Positions 13,442-22,109 of a stretch of DNA of 28,812 nucleotides are shown here, in pieces; the stretch's first letter is position 1, and every line of letters starts with the position of its first letter. Origin of the DNA: a virus. The stretch covers positions 1 to 28,812 of IMG/VR virus record IMGVR_UViG_3300011114_000567. The stretch is one strand, 5' to 3'. The translations under genes and the position numbers were made by a program. The notes below the pieces were generated by a model. The model saw only the letters and a list, made by a program, of their open reading frames with translations. It was not told where the DNA came from and searched no databases.

Positions 13442-14103
13442 TGGATTTAAGCAGAACATATAATATTTGTAAGGGTTCATACTGGAAATGCGAAGACCCA
13501 ATTACTGAAACATTATTCACTTGGGGAAGTGAATTTGACCCTTTACCGTATTGGTTCTTTCCGATTTTATATAGTGGTTATGAATGCTTTAATTTTTACT
13601 TCATACCGGGAGCAGTCGGCACATTTATTATACCTATTTCGGGACAGGAAGGATACACAGGAAATATAACTATCAATGTAAGTGAATGCGGTGGTCAATA
13701 TGATAAATGCCCTGAAGATGAAGATGTAAATATAACTTGGTTGAATCCCGAAGGAGGATGGCAGACATATGTTTTTCAAGGATTAAGATTTGATGGTTAC
13801 GATCAGGGCAAAATAACAACATTTAAAGATACAGGAAGAGTATTAAAATTTGTTGAAAGGATTGGAGTTTATGAAACTCATGTATGCGAAACATTATGGA
13901 TTCCAAAAACGCACATAGATTACCTTGACACATTGCGTTACGGAGCAATACAAGCATGGTTATTTAATGTTGATACAAGCAACTATGATATACCTATTAT
14001 AGTTGAGGCAACATCCTTCACAAAGTATGGCAGCAGAGACCAACTATTCAAGGCAACGGTTAAATATAGACTATCAACTGAAATTAATATACAAGGACAA
14101 TGA
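13441..14103 (+). CDS. Hypothetical structural (minor tail) protein, 220 aa
   Basis: Beta-rich protein with several cysteines (NICKGSYWKCEDP near the start, SECGGQYDKCPEDED near 80-95, YETHVCETLW near 140), which could form disulfides in the virion. No family is recognised. The C-terminal part (IPIIVEATSFTKYGSRDQLFKATVKYRLSTE) is a strand-rich segment similar in style to distal-tail proteins. The gene overlaps both neighbours by one to four bases. It probably works with the 236-aa and 727-aa proteins in the tail tip. Confidence 0.65.
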   Translation: MDLSRTYNICKGSYWKCEDPITETLFTWGSEFDPLPYWFFPILYSGYECFNFYFIPGAVGTFIIPISGQEGYTGNITINVSECGGQYDKCPEDEDVNITWLNPEGGWQTYVFQGLRFDGYDQGKITTFKDTGRVLKFVERIGVYETHVCETLWIPKTHIDYLDTLRYGAIQAWLFNVDTSNYDIPIIVEATSFTKYGSRDQLFKATVKYRLSTEINIQGQ

Positions 14104-16283
14104 GTTCAATAGTATTAAATGGGGAGGAGGTAGAGTTACCTGATAGCACTACACTGGCTTTAACTTTAAGTGCTGCAAATTTGCAAGACCCTACTACTCG
14201 TGGTGGTGCATATAGCAATTCATTTCATCTACCAAGAACTAATCAGATGAAGCGAATAATACAAAATGTAGATAAGACAAATGCAGGTATAGACTCCACT
14301 ACTCCTATCCCTTATATTCAATTCCCTGCTGCATTAAAAGATGGCGGGTCGGTATTTCAGCAAGGCACTGCGGTATTGAGAGAAACAAAAGAAGAACACG
14401 AAATGTTTTTTTTAGGCACAAATGCCGAGTGGGCTTCTCAGCTCGGAGATAAGAAGATAAGTGAAGTTGATTTATCAGAATTAAATATTTCGTGGAGTGC
14501 TGCTAATGTCGGATTATATCGTGACAATTTATGGACTAATGGCATAATATTCCCGAATGTAGACTATGGATTATGGGCAAGAAGGGATTTGGCAAAAGTT
14601 ACATTCAATGAACTTTATCCTGCAGTATATGTCAAATATTTACTCAAGAAATTAATTGAAGGCTATGGATATACTTTAAGTGGGTTGTGGTGGTATGATA
14701 CTGATGAGCGATTTGATGAATGTGTTATTCCTTTTTCAAGTCAGAATTTTATTACTCCTGATTATTTAACATTGAACAAATCAGTAGGCACTCTAACAAC
14801 TAACAGGGATTATGCTTTGCCATCAACTGCTGCACCATTTGGAGTAATTAATACAGATTTAACTTGGGATGCAAAAGTAGACCCACAAAGTCAATTCAAT
14901 TTAACTCAATTTACTGCTGAAGTATCAGGTTATTATTTAGTTTCTTTTGATATAAATTTAACTTTGACAGGAACTTTAAATAGTCCTTTTACTGAGTCTA
15001 TTTATGGACTGACTACAACAGTATCAGTATATGTAAATGGAGCTATGCTTGACCCATTAGATTATGCAACTGATAGTTTATTTATTGCAAATAGAGCAAA
15101 TAATATTTCATTCAGTAAAAATTATTTTTTAGCAGCAGGAGATACAGTCAAAATTAATATTGAGGCTGACACAACTTTGCTTAACAATGCCGCAGGGATG
15201 TCCTATCATATTGTAAGTGGTTCATCATTTACCGTAGCTCCTTCTTCAGGAGTAATCGGAACTGCTCCACTATCTATTGCTGCTAACTTGCCAAATATCA
15301 CTCAAAAGGATTTCATTAAGTGGGTAGCAAATAGATTTGGAATAGTATTTATGACTGACACTTGGACAAAAAATGTTAGAATAGAAAAGTTAGATTATAT
15401 ATTAGGTAAAAAAACTGATGCATACGATTGGACTGATAAGATGGATGTTTCACAAGTTCCAAGAAGAACATTCCAATTAAAAGAATATGCTCAAATAAAT
15501 TGGCTAAAATATAAAGAGGACAAAGCCGATCCATTACTTGTTTTAGACACAACTTATGGCAATGATTATTTTGAAGTATTAAATAAAAACATAATAGCTC
15601 AAAAAGATTTATATTTATCACCATTTGCAGCCACAAAAAGAGGAACATCATTTAACAATTATTATCCTTTAACAATTGTACAAAATAGAACAGTAACATC
15701 AATCCCAACGTATAGGGAAAAAGATGGTATTTCAATATATTGGTATGATTCAATAGTAACTTATACAAATTTCACTAACTTAAGGATAGTAGTTTATTAT
15801 AACAAGTCTTATTTTCAACTCAGAGAAGGCCAAACACAAACAGGAGGAACTTCATTTGATTATACTAAGTGGGATATGGTCAAAGTCTCTGACATATTTA
15901 ATCAAGTGGCAATAGTTCCAAGAGTCGGATATATTGAGATTAATTCTACTGCAAATGAAAATATTTATATTGAAGAAATAGGGGTGGAGGCAAATCAACC
16001 ACAACTATTATTTGAGGATTTAAAGTTTACGAATGCCATCACTAATTCATATAATGCTATAATCGGTATGTTAACAAATACAAGAGTTATAGAGGGATTG
16101 TTTCACTTAAATAAGACTGATATTGTCAAGTATTTAGAGACTAAATTTGAAACTCAAGGAGCGTTAATTCCTGTATATTTAGAGGATGAAAACGGAGAAA
16201 AGAATTACTATTATATAAATGAAATTAAACAATTCAAAATCAACAAAAGTGAATCGTGCTTTGTTGAACTAATAAGACTATAA
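14100..16283 (+). CDS. Large tail protein, probable distal tail / tail-tip hub, 727 aa
   Basis: The N-terminus (LALTLSAANLQDPTTRGGAYSNSFHLPRTNQ, given here as two parts: LALTLSAANLQDP at about 19-31 and GGAYSNSFHLPRTNQ at about 35-49) has the pattern 'small residues, S.S..lP.T..N' that I associate with large Bacteroidota phage tail-tip proteins. The middle holds many beta-type segments (FTAEVSGYYLVSFDINLTL, TTVSVYVNGAMLDPLD) resembling jelly-roll insertions. The C-terminus (LIPVYLEDENGEKNYYYIN) is charged. It overlaps the gene upstream by four bases and the tape measure by one base. It is probably the tail-tip hub or receptor-binding platform. Confidence 0.65.
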   Translation: MSSIVLNGEEVELPDSTTLALTLSAANLQDPTTRGGAYSNSFHLPRTNQMKRIIQNVDKTNAGIDSTTPIPYIQFPAALKDGGSVFQQGTAVLRETKEEHEMFFLGTNAEWASQLGDKKISEVDLSELNISWSAANVGLYRDNLWTNGIIFPNVDYGLWARRDLAKVTFNELYPAVYVKYLLKKLIEGYGYTLSGLWWYDTDERFDECVIPFSSQNFITPDYLTLNKSVGTLTTNRDYALPSTAAPFGVINTDLTWDAKVDPQSQFNLTQFTAEVSGYYLVSFDINLTLTGTLNSPFTESIYGLTTTVSVYVNGAMLDPLDYATDSLFIANRANNISFSKNYFLAAGDTVKINIEADTTLLNNAAGMSYHIVSGSSFTVAPSSGVIGTAPLSIAANLPNITQKDFIKWVANRFGIVFMTDTWTKNVRIEKLDYILGKKTDAYDWTDKMDVSQVPRRTFQLKEYAQINWLKYKEDKADPLLVLDTTYGNDYFEVLNKNIIAQKDLYLSPFAATKRGTSFNNYYPLTIVQNRTVTSIPTYREKDGISIYWYDSIVTYTNFTNLRIVVYYNKSYFQLREGQTQTGGTSFDYTKWDMVKVSDIFNQVAIVPRVGYIEINSTANENIYIEEIGVEANQPQLLFEDLKFTNAITNSYNAIIGMLTNTRVIEGLFHLNKTDIVKYLETKFETQGALIPVYLEDENGEKNYYYINEIKQFKINKSESCFVELIRL

Positions 16284-19057
16284 TGGATGAGAAAATATTA
16301 ATATCGATACAAGTTGACCAAGCGGGAGCTATTAAAAATACTGCGGACTTGGACAATCAAATCAAGGATTTAACAAAATCAAATAAGGAGCTTGCAAAAT
16401 CTGAGGGGGACAACTCCATCAAGATTGCGGAAAATAATGCTTTGATTCGTTCTTTAAATGCTGAAAAGCGAGAGCAAACTAAGTTGGTAGACCAATCTAT
16501 TAAGGCATTCAAGTCTGAGTCAGGTTCGTTGACTCAACAAAAAGCTCAGTTAGCAGTATTAACTCAACAATATAATAATCTATCGGAGGAGGAGAGGCTT
16601 AATTCGGATATAGGTCGCAAACTTGCAAGTGATGTATTGGCATTGACTAACAATTTAAAGAGTCAAGAATCTGCGGTAGGTGATAACCGTAGGAACGTGG
16701 GCAACTATTCTCAGGCTCTAAATGTACTTGAAAAGTCTTTGGCAGAGGTCAACGCTAAGATTATAGCTAATTCTCAGAACGGGAAAGGCAATGCGGCCGA
16801 CATGGATAAGTTGAGTAAAGAAGCCGAAATATTAAACGGGCTTGTCGAGCGTCAATCTCAGGGATTCGGGAAAGCAACTCAGGAACTAAAAGAAAATACC
16901 GCAGCACTTCAGAAAATGAAAGCTGCCGGACTTGATGGGACTGATGCTTATAAAAAATTACTAAAAACAACTGGGGATTTAAAAGATGAGATTTCAGATT
17001 TAAAAGACGGTATAAATACTTTCAAAGGTTCAGGAGTTGAAAAACTAAACGCATCATTTGGCCAGCTCCAACAAGGTATCGCTAATTTCGACACGGACGC
17101 ACTAAAACAAGGGTTTAAAGGACTTGGGGCGGCTATGACTGCAATACCTATCTTCTTAATATTGGAGGGGGTAAAATTGTTATGGGAAAACTTTGATAAA
17201 GTCAAGGAAGCCGTATCAAAATTTATACCAGCACTTAAGGAAACGGTAAATGTCAAAAAAGAATTAAACGAAGCAAGTTTAGAAGGGGCAAAGAATGCAG
17301 CAGTCGAGAGGGCTAATTTAGACAATCTATACAAGGCAGCGACCGACCAAACAAAATCGCTATCAGAGAGGGAAAAAGCTCAAATATCATTGCAAGAAAC
17401 TTACCCATTAACATTTAAGAACTTTACAGATGAGCAGTTTGCTCTTGGGTTAGCCAAAAAAGGATATGATGAATTGTCAAAAAGTATACTCGATGCTTCG
17501 ATGATAAAAGCAAAGCAGGGGTTGCTTGATAAAAAAGCTATGGAGTTTGCCGAAGAGGAGCAAAAGAGGTTGAATGAAATTGCAGACTTAAAAGCGGAAT
17601 TAAATTCCTTATCAAAAGAGGCAAATGTCATTAATGACATTGAAAGCCATTCGCGGCAAGTGTTAGCATCCGACTATGACGCTCAAATGTCAAAAATAAA
17701 CCACTTAATAAAAATAAATGACGATGAAGCGAAGTCATTCAAGAAAAAAAATGCTGACATATTAGGAGATTTAACACAACATCAAGAGGGGGCCAATAAG
17801 ATAGCAGCAGAAGCCTCCGCTGCTGCTGAATTATTAAAGAGCAAACAAAAGTCCCCTTCCAAAATTGATAAGGCGAAAAAGGACGAAGAGCAAAGACTTC
17901 AAGATATTGCACAATTTAAACACGACTTAGACGCTCGTCAAATCCAAACACAAACCGATTCAATCTCCAAAGAATTAGCACTTTTTGATTTAAAGGCAAA
18001 GCAAGAAATGGACGCGGCTATTAAGAATCATCAGGACATTAAAAAACTTGATGAAGTGCAAGGGGCAGAGCGTGACTTAATATGGAAAAAGTGGAGGGAT
18101 AAAGATATTGCCGACAGTAAAACCGCTGCCGATAAAGTAAAAGCCGACAAAGATAAAGCATATCAAGACCAAGTAAGTCAGACTGATGAGTTCTTTAAAG
18201 TGATGGATACTAAAAGAGCTGAGCAACTTGCATCAGGGAATATAACTAAAGCTCAATTTGACCAACAAACAACGGATGCAGAAGCATTACGATTACAAGC
18301 TCAATTAGAGTTAGCCAAGAAATCAGGACAAGAAACCGTTGACTTAGAAAATCAAATATCACATCAAAAAATTGACATATCAAAGGAGACTGCTGAAAGG
18401 CAATTAGCTATTGACAAACAAAAATCTGATAGACAATTGCAAATGATTAAAGATATATCAGATGCAGCGACAAGTATTATTTCAAGCAGTTATGACCAAC
18501 AAGGATTCAATTTTCAGAAGTTCAAAAAGCAATTCATTCTTGGGCTTTTGGATATGTTGCAAAAAGTTATTGCGGTGCAAATTGCCAGTGCAACAATAAC
18601 ATCGCTATCAAGTCCTCAATCAATAGCAACAGGTGGGGCATTAGGAGTAACTCAAGCCGCAATATTAACCGGGCTAATGAATATTGCTTTTGCTATTGCT
18701 AAAGCCGAGATATCTAGGGCGGGAGGTGGTGGAGACTTTGTTACGTCGGGTCCTACTTTAATGATGGTTGGGGATAATCCGGGCGGAGCTGAAAGAGTGC
18801 AAGTGACTCCACTATCGGGCAAAGGTCAAACCTATATCAATCCAAGCAGTGGGCTGCATCATTTTGCAGGCGGTGGCACATTGTCTACGGATGGAGGATT
18901 TGGTACACGAGCAAGTACAAGTCAAGCGATGAGCGATGCAAGTATATTTCAAGTAACTGATGCGATTGCAAATATGAAGCAGCCAGTGCTACAGATAACA
19001 ACTTTGGAACGAATTCAAGAAAGAAGTGCTGAGATTAGTGCATTAGCTACTATTTAG
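16283..19057 (+). CDS. Tape measure protein, 924 aa
   Basis: Long coiled-coil protein that sets tail length. Residues about 5-260 and 420-760 are charged heptad-like helices (KDLTKSNKELAKSEGDNS, LEKSLAEVNAKIIANSQN). A hydrophobic helix pair lies at about 275-300 (GLGAAMTAIPIFLILEGV) and a second at about 755-805 (FILGLLDMLQKVIAVQIAS, then AAILTGLMNIAFAIAKA). The glycine-rich C-terminus has TSGPTLMMVGDNPGGAERV, a tail-end motif often seen in tape measures. At roughly 0.15 nm per residue, a tail near 140 nm is expected. It is the last gene of the rightward tail block; a hairpin follows. Confidence 0.9.
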   Translation: MDEKILISIQVDQAGAIKNTADLDNQIKDLTKSNKELAKSEGDNSIKIAENNALIRSLNAEKREQTKLVDQSIKAFKSESGSLTQQKAQLAVLTQQYNNLSEEERLNSDIGRKLASDVLALTNNLKSQESAVGDNRRNVGNYSQALNVLEKSLAEVNAKIIANSQNGKGNAADMDKLSKEAEILNGLVERQSQGFGKATQELKENTAALQKMKAAGLDGTDAYKKLLKTTGDLKDEISDLKDGINTFKGSGVEKLNASFGQLQQGIANFDTDALKQGFKGLGAAMTAIPIFLILEGVKLLWENFDKVKEAVSKFIPALKETVNVKKELNEASLEGAKNAAVERANLDNLYKAATDQTKSLSEREKAQISLQETYPLTFKNFTDEQFALGLAKKGYDELSKSILDASMIKAKQGLLDKKAMEFAEEEQKRLNEIADLKAELNSLSKEANVINDIESHSRQVLASDYDAQMSKINHLIKINDDEAKSFKKKNADILGDLTQHQEGANKIAAEASAAAELLKSKQKSPSKIDKAKKDEEQRLQDIAQFKHDLDARQIQTQTDSISKELALFDLKAKQEMDAAIKNHQDIKKLDEVQGAERDLIWKKWRDKDIADSKTAADKVKADKDKAYQDQVSQTDEFFKVMDTKRAEQLASGNITKAQFDQQTTDAEALRLQAQLELAKKSGQETVDLENQISHQKIDISKETAERQLAIDKQKSDRQLQMIKDISDAATSIISSSYDQQGFNFQKFKKQFILGLLDMLQKVIAVQIASATITSLSSPQSIATGGALGVTQAAILTGLMNIAFAIAKAEISRAGGGGDFVTSGPTLMMVGDNPGGAERVQVTPLSGKGQTYINPSSGLHHFAGGGTLSTDGGFGTRASTSQAMSDASIFQVTDAIANMKQPVLQITTLERIQERSAEISALATI

Positions 19058-19141
19058 TAACCAAACATTCCATTGACAATCCATTTTGCAAACGTAAAAA
19101 ATAAGACTATCAATCCTATAATTATATGGGAATATACAAAT

Positions 19142-19165
19142 ACTCTACGAGTTAAATTGTAGAGT
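19142..19165. terminator. Hairpin between convergent genes, possible bidirectional terminator
   Basis: ACTCTAC (19142-19148) pairs with GTAGAGT (19159-19165) across a 10-base loop. It lies between the tape measure stop (19057) and the stop of the reverse-strand gene (19166-19168). Flanking T runs are short on either strand, so termination may be weak. The rest of 19058-19141 shows no gene. Confidence 0.4.
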
Positions 19166-19396
19166 TTACGATTCAAGTTTTTTGATGGCTTTTTTTAATG
19201 CAAAAATAATATCATCAGTAGAAGCGAGGAATATTTCAACTACTTTTTGTTGCTCCTGAGTTGCCTGAGAATGGTCGGTTGATTTACAGTATTTTATTTT
19301 AATTTTTATTCCTTCCATTTGATTTTTTAAAATGCCAATTGGATATTCAAAATTAGTTTTAATTTGAATGTTTGGGGTAGTAATTTTTTTTGCCAT
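19166..19396 (-). CDS. Hypothetical protein, 76 aa, reverse strand
   Basis: One of only two reverse-strand genes. The start is ATG with MAKKITTPNIQIKTNFEYP, and the C-terminus is helical and basic (TQEQQKVVEIFLASTDDII, ALKKAIKKLES). No family is recognised. It follows the RHH gene on the same strand, but a clear terminator (19400-19438) lies between, only a few bases before its start. Expression thus needs readthrough or an unseen promoter. Small basic helical proteins next to RHH regulators can be toxins, antirepressors or regulators; none of these is shown here. Confidence 0.6.
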   Translation of the reverse strand: MAKKITTPNIQIKTNFEYPIGILKNQMEGIKIKIKYCKSTDHSQATQEQQKVVEIFLASTDDIIFALKKAIKKLES

Positions 19397-19399
19397 AAT

Positions 19400-19438
19400 T
19401 TTTTAAATAAAAAACCCCATGCTAACCATAACATGGGG
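19400..19438 (-). terminator. Intrinsic terminator (reverse strand) after the RHH gene
   Basis: CCCCATG (19415-19421) and CATGGGG (19432-19438) form a 7-bp GC-rich stem with a 10-base loop. Read on the reverse strand the stem is followed by a TTTTTT run (19414 down to 19409) and then more A/T. It begins seven bases beyond the RHH stop and ends right before the 76-aa gene start. On the forward strand no T run follows, so it acts for reverse transcripts only. Confidence 0.75.
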
Positions 19439-19445
19439 CAACACA

Positions 19446-19598
19446 CTATTTGAAATCAACTAAATCCTTATTAAATGCTTTTATAAATTTACGAATTACA
19501 TAAGATGCTTCACCTTTGCCAACTTTCAAAATAAAGTCTTCCTTCATCTTTTTATCCAATCGCACTGGCAATATAACATTCTTATTTCGGTCTATCAC
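19446..19598 (-). CDS. Small ribbon-helix-helix DNA-binding protein, 50 aa
   Basis: A reverse-strand frame beginning with GTG (complement of 19596-19598). It has the Arc/MetJ/CopG layout: a short strand NVILPVRLD (about 7-15), a first helix KKMKEDFILKVG, a glycine turn and a second helix EASYVIRKFIKAFNKDL. RHH proteins act as dimers on palindromic operators and often repress their own promoters. A perfect TGTATATACA palindrome lies just upstream at 19612-19621, between this gene and the divergent protease gene. The only in-frame start is GTG, since a stop lies four codons upstream. It could repress head genes or work with the 76-aa protein. Confidence 0.7.
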   Translation of the reverse strand: MIDRNKNVILPVRLDKKMKEDFILKVGKGEASYVIRKFIKAFNKDLVDFK

Positions 19599-19602
19599 AA
19601 TA

Positions 19603-19621
19603 CAAATTTAGTGTATATACA
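19603..19621 (-). promoter_or_regulatory. Candidate promoter (-7) and operator for the RHH gene
   Basis: On the reverse strand TAAATTTG (19610 to 19603) matches the Bacteroidota TAnnTTTG element exactly and lies four bases before the GTG start, so the transcript could be almost leaderless. It adjoins the palindrome TGTATATACA at 19612-19621, a natural operator for autoregulation. No good TTTG box is present 19-21 bp upstream. On the forward strand AATATTTG (19649-19656) lies similarly close to the protease GTG. Confidence 0.4.
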
Positions 19622-19660
19622 AAAGGACACTACGTTTTTTTTATAAACAATATTTGCAAC

Positions 19661-20863
19661 GTGATAAAATCTAAATTAGTAATCAATGGAGAAATAAGGT
19701 CAACTGACCCAATGTTTGAGGCATTAGGGATGGTGGATAGTTGTTTTTCTGATATTGATTGCCAAAATTTTTTGAACGATAATAAAGAAGCCGACATTAT
19801 TGATGTTGAAATAACAAGTCCGGGCGGTTCGGTTGAGATGGGATTTAGAATCCATGATATGCTAATTGGATCGGGCAAGGTTATAAATACAATAGCCTAT
19901 AAAGTTGATTCAATTGCTACGGTGATATTCTTGGCAGGTTCAACACGATTGATAGCTGAGAACTGCACACCATTGGTTCATAACCCTATGATTAGTTTGC
20001 GTGATGGTGTAATGCTAAATGCAATGCAACTGGATGAGTTAAAATCGGAAACTTTGCAAGTTCAAAAGCAACTGTTAGACTTTTATTCTCAAAAATTGTC
20101 ACTTGATAAAGAAGGCAAAAGTTCAATGCAAGATTTAATGGACAAAAATAGTCCAATATCTGCGAAAGAATTTTTAAAACTTGGCTTTGCTACTGATATA
20201 ATCAGGACTAATATGTCGGTGAAGCCTTCGGTAAGTAAAGCATATAATTTAAGGATGGTTTCAATTGCAAACGAAAATAATTTAATCGAAAACAAATCAA
20301 TAAAAAATAAAATGGAAAAAGAATTTTCAGCCCTAAAAAATACGATGACCAATATCGCCAAAGCTCTTGGATTTAAAGCTATGGAAGATGGTTCAATCGT
20401 GAAAGAAGTTAAAGCTATAATGTTGGAGACAACTGATGGCACAGTCCTTTATACCGATAGCGATGCTATTGAAATTAATGTGACTAAAGTATTTACCGAT
20501 GAAGCGTTAACCGTTCCTGCGGTTGATGGCGATTATGTTACTATTGATGGTGACACAATCAGCGTTATGGGTGGAGTAGTTAGCAACTATATCGAGATGG
20601 AAGCACAAAAAGTTGCTGATTTAGAAATAGCAAATGCAAAAATTGATGAGCAAACAAAAACCATCGAAGCATTGAAAGCCGAAAATGAAAAGTTAACCAA
20701 TGACTACAAATCAAAATTTGAAGCATTGACAACTACATACAATGCATTCTTAGCAGTTGTACCGGGTAGTGCAGCATTATCACAACACAAACCAATTGCA
20801 GAAACTTTCCAAGCACAGAGACTACGTGAAATGCGTGAAGCTCGTACAGTAGGTAACAAATAA
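19661..20863 (+). CDS. Prohead protease (ClpP/S14 type) fused to scaffold domain, 400 aa
   Basis: N-terminal ClpP-like head maturation protease: KLVINGEI (about 5-12), VEITSPGGSVEMGFRIHDML (49-68, oxyanion-hole SPGG), catalytic serine in YKVDSIATVIFLAG (S84), and histidine in PLVHNPM (H107). It would cut scaffold and capsid during maturation. From about residue 218 the protein changes to an acidic domain and a coiled coil (ADLEIANAKIDEQTKTIEAL and following, about 336-375), as in protease-scaffold fusions. Start is GTG: the next ATG (codon 18) would delete the first conserved strand. An in-frame ATG at 20312 may make scaffold alone. It opens the head module after the reverse-strand island. 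Confidence 0.85.
   Translation: MIKSKLVINGEIRSTDPMFEALGMVDSCFSDIDCQNFLNDNKEADIIDVEITSPGGSVEMGFRIHDMLIGSGKVINTIAYKVDSIATVIFLAGSTRLIAENCTPLVHNPMISLRDGVMLNAMQLDELKSETLQVQKQLLDFYSQKLSLDKEGKSSMQDLMDKNSPISAKEFLKLGFATDIIRTNMSVKPSVSKAYNLRMVSIANENNLIENKSIKNKMEKEFSALKNTMTNIAKALGFKAMEDGSIVKEVKAIMLETTDGTVLYTDSDAIEINVTKVFTDEALTVPAVDGDYVTIDGDTISVMGGVVSNYIEMEAQKVADLEIANAKIDEQTKTIEALKAENEKLTNDYKSKFEALTTTYNAFLAVVPGSAALSQHKPIAETFQAQRLREMREARTVGNK
20312..20863 (+). CDS. Candidate nested scaffold protein from internal start, 183 aa
   Basis: In-frame ATG at codon 218 of the protease gene, preceded by a 30-base A-rich stretch resembling the leaders used by other genes of this genome, and encoding a low-complexity linker (ENKSIKNK) in the full-length protein. 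The domain boundary is exactly here. This is like lambda Nu3, made from an internal start of the protease gene C. Product begins MEKEFSALKNTMTNIAKALG. Proof needs proteomics. Confidence 0.4.
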   Translation: MEKEFSALKNTMTNIAKALGFKAMEDGSIVKEVKAIMLETTDGTVLYTDSDAIEINVTKVFTDEALTVPAVDGDYVTIDGDTISVMGGVVSNYIEMEAQKVADLEIANAKIDEQTKTIEALKAENEKLTNDYKSKFEALTTTYNAFLAVVPGSAALSQHKPIAETFQAQRLREMREARTVGNK

Positions 20864-20883
20864 ATATATAACCCCTTAAAAAA

Positions 20884-22089
20884 ATGAAAAACAATAAAAT
20901 GAAAAACATACTAAGCCTTGTTTTAGTATCACTTTTGGGAATCGCTTTGGCAGTTCCAATCCAATCTAACTTGCATTTTAGTTCAGCCATGTCACTTACG
21001 ATAGGTATGATTTCAATGTTTAGCTTTGCAATGTTCAACACATATCTTCGCAAACAAAATGTATTCGCTGCAATCACCTTCACAGGCCCTGCATCTTTTA
21101 CTGATTCCGTTTATGAGGAAATATTGAATGACATCTACTTACTAAATGATACAGTAGGTAAAGGTTATGTGAGATTTGTTGATAGTGTTAAAAGCACAGG
21201 CCGAGTTCGTGCTATGACAGTAACAGTTACTTCACAAGCATATAGCAATTCACCAACCGCTGCAGGAACTATATTAGTTGAAGAAAGAGCAATAACACCA
21301 GTAAAAAAAGAGTCTTATAATACTTTTGATTACGAAACTATTCGTGTATCTTCATTTAGCGAAACAATGATGCCCGGTGCTGCAAATATCATATCTGACC
21401 CATTCACGCAAAAGTTGATTGGTAATGTAGGCCCTAAATTGAGCAAACTTGCAGAATCAGAATTTTGGAATAGCATCACAAGTGGTACTCAGACTGCAAT
21501 CGCAGCTTTGACTGCAAATGCAGCTCAAACATCAGTAGGCGCAGCAGAAAAAACTTACGCAGCATCTTTAACCGCAGGGTTAACCGATGGTGTAGTAACC
21601 AAATTAATATACAATGATGCAGTTACTCAAGGTACATATGCAGTAGGTAAGCGTTATAAAGTTGTAGGAACAACTCTTTCAGCTACTAACATCCAAGATG
21701 AAATTGATAAAGTATATGCTCAAATTGATGATGCTTTGTTGACTCCCGAAAATATTGGTCGCTGCAAAATCTTCATCCCAAATAACGTAGTTAAATTCAT
21801 CAACCAAGCTAATACGGTTGTAACTGCTTACCAAATCGTGTTCATCAAAGGTGCTAACGGAAACTTTACATATAACGATGTAGAATTGTGTCCAGTACCA
21901 TTGCCCTCAAACTGCATGATTGCAGGTTGTGGAGATGACATCTGTTGGGTGACTGATTTAGTTGATGATGTTAACCAAGTTTTGGTTGACAAATTGCCTG
22001 CTCCTGCTAAGAATTTCTTTTTTGATATTGTCTACACACAAGAGTCATGGATTTTCTATATGAGTGCAAAAGTTCTTTATTTAGGTTAA
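20884..22089 (+). CDS. Major capsid protein with hydrophobic N-terminal extension, 401 aa
   Basis: Probable major capsid protein by position after protease-scaffold and by its HK97-like look: a long N-arm region (YEEILNDIYLLNDTVGKGY), strand-rich core, FSETMMPGAANI and an A-domain type finish (WVTDLVDDVNQVLVDKL, FFFDIVYTQESWIFYMSAKVL). Residues about 7-28 and 35-52 are two strongly hydrophobic segments (ILSLVLVSLLGIALAVP; MSLTIGMISMFSFAMF). That is odd for a capsid protein and would suit an N-terminal delta domain removed by the protease, perhaps near FAAITFTG (about 60-67). Starts at 20884 and 20899 are both possible. Confidence 0.78.
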   Translation: MKNNKMKNILSLVLVSLLGIALAVPIQSNLHFSSAMSLTIGMISMFSFAMFNTYLRKQNVFAAITFTGPASFTDSVYEEILNDIYLLNDTVGKGYVRFVDSVKSTGRVRAMTVTVTSQAYSNSPTAAGTILVEERAITPVKKESYNTFDYETIRVSSFSETMMPGAANIISDPFTQKLIGNVGPKLSKLAESEFWNSITSGTQTAIAALTANAAQTSVGAAEKTYAASLTAGLTDGVVTKLIYNDAVTQGTYAVGKRYKVVGTTLSATNIQDEIDKVYAQIDDALLTPENIGRCKIFIPNNVVKFINQANTVVTAYQIVFIKGANGNFTYNDVELCPVPLPSNCMIAGCGDDICWVTDLVDDVNQVLVDKLPAPAKNFFFDIVYTQESWIFYMSAKVLYLG

Positions 22090-22109
22090 TCTTTTAATAT
22101 ATAAACAAA

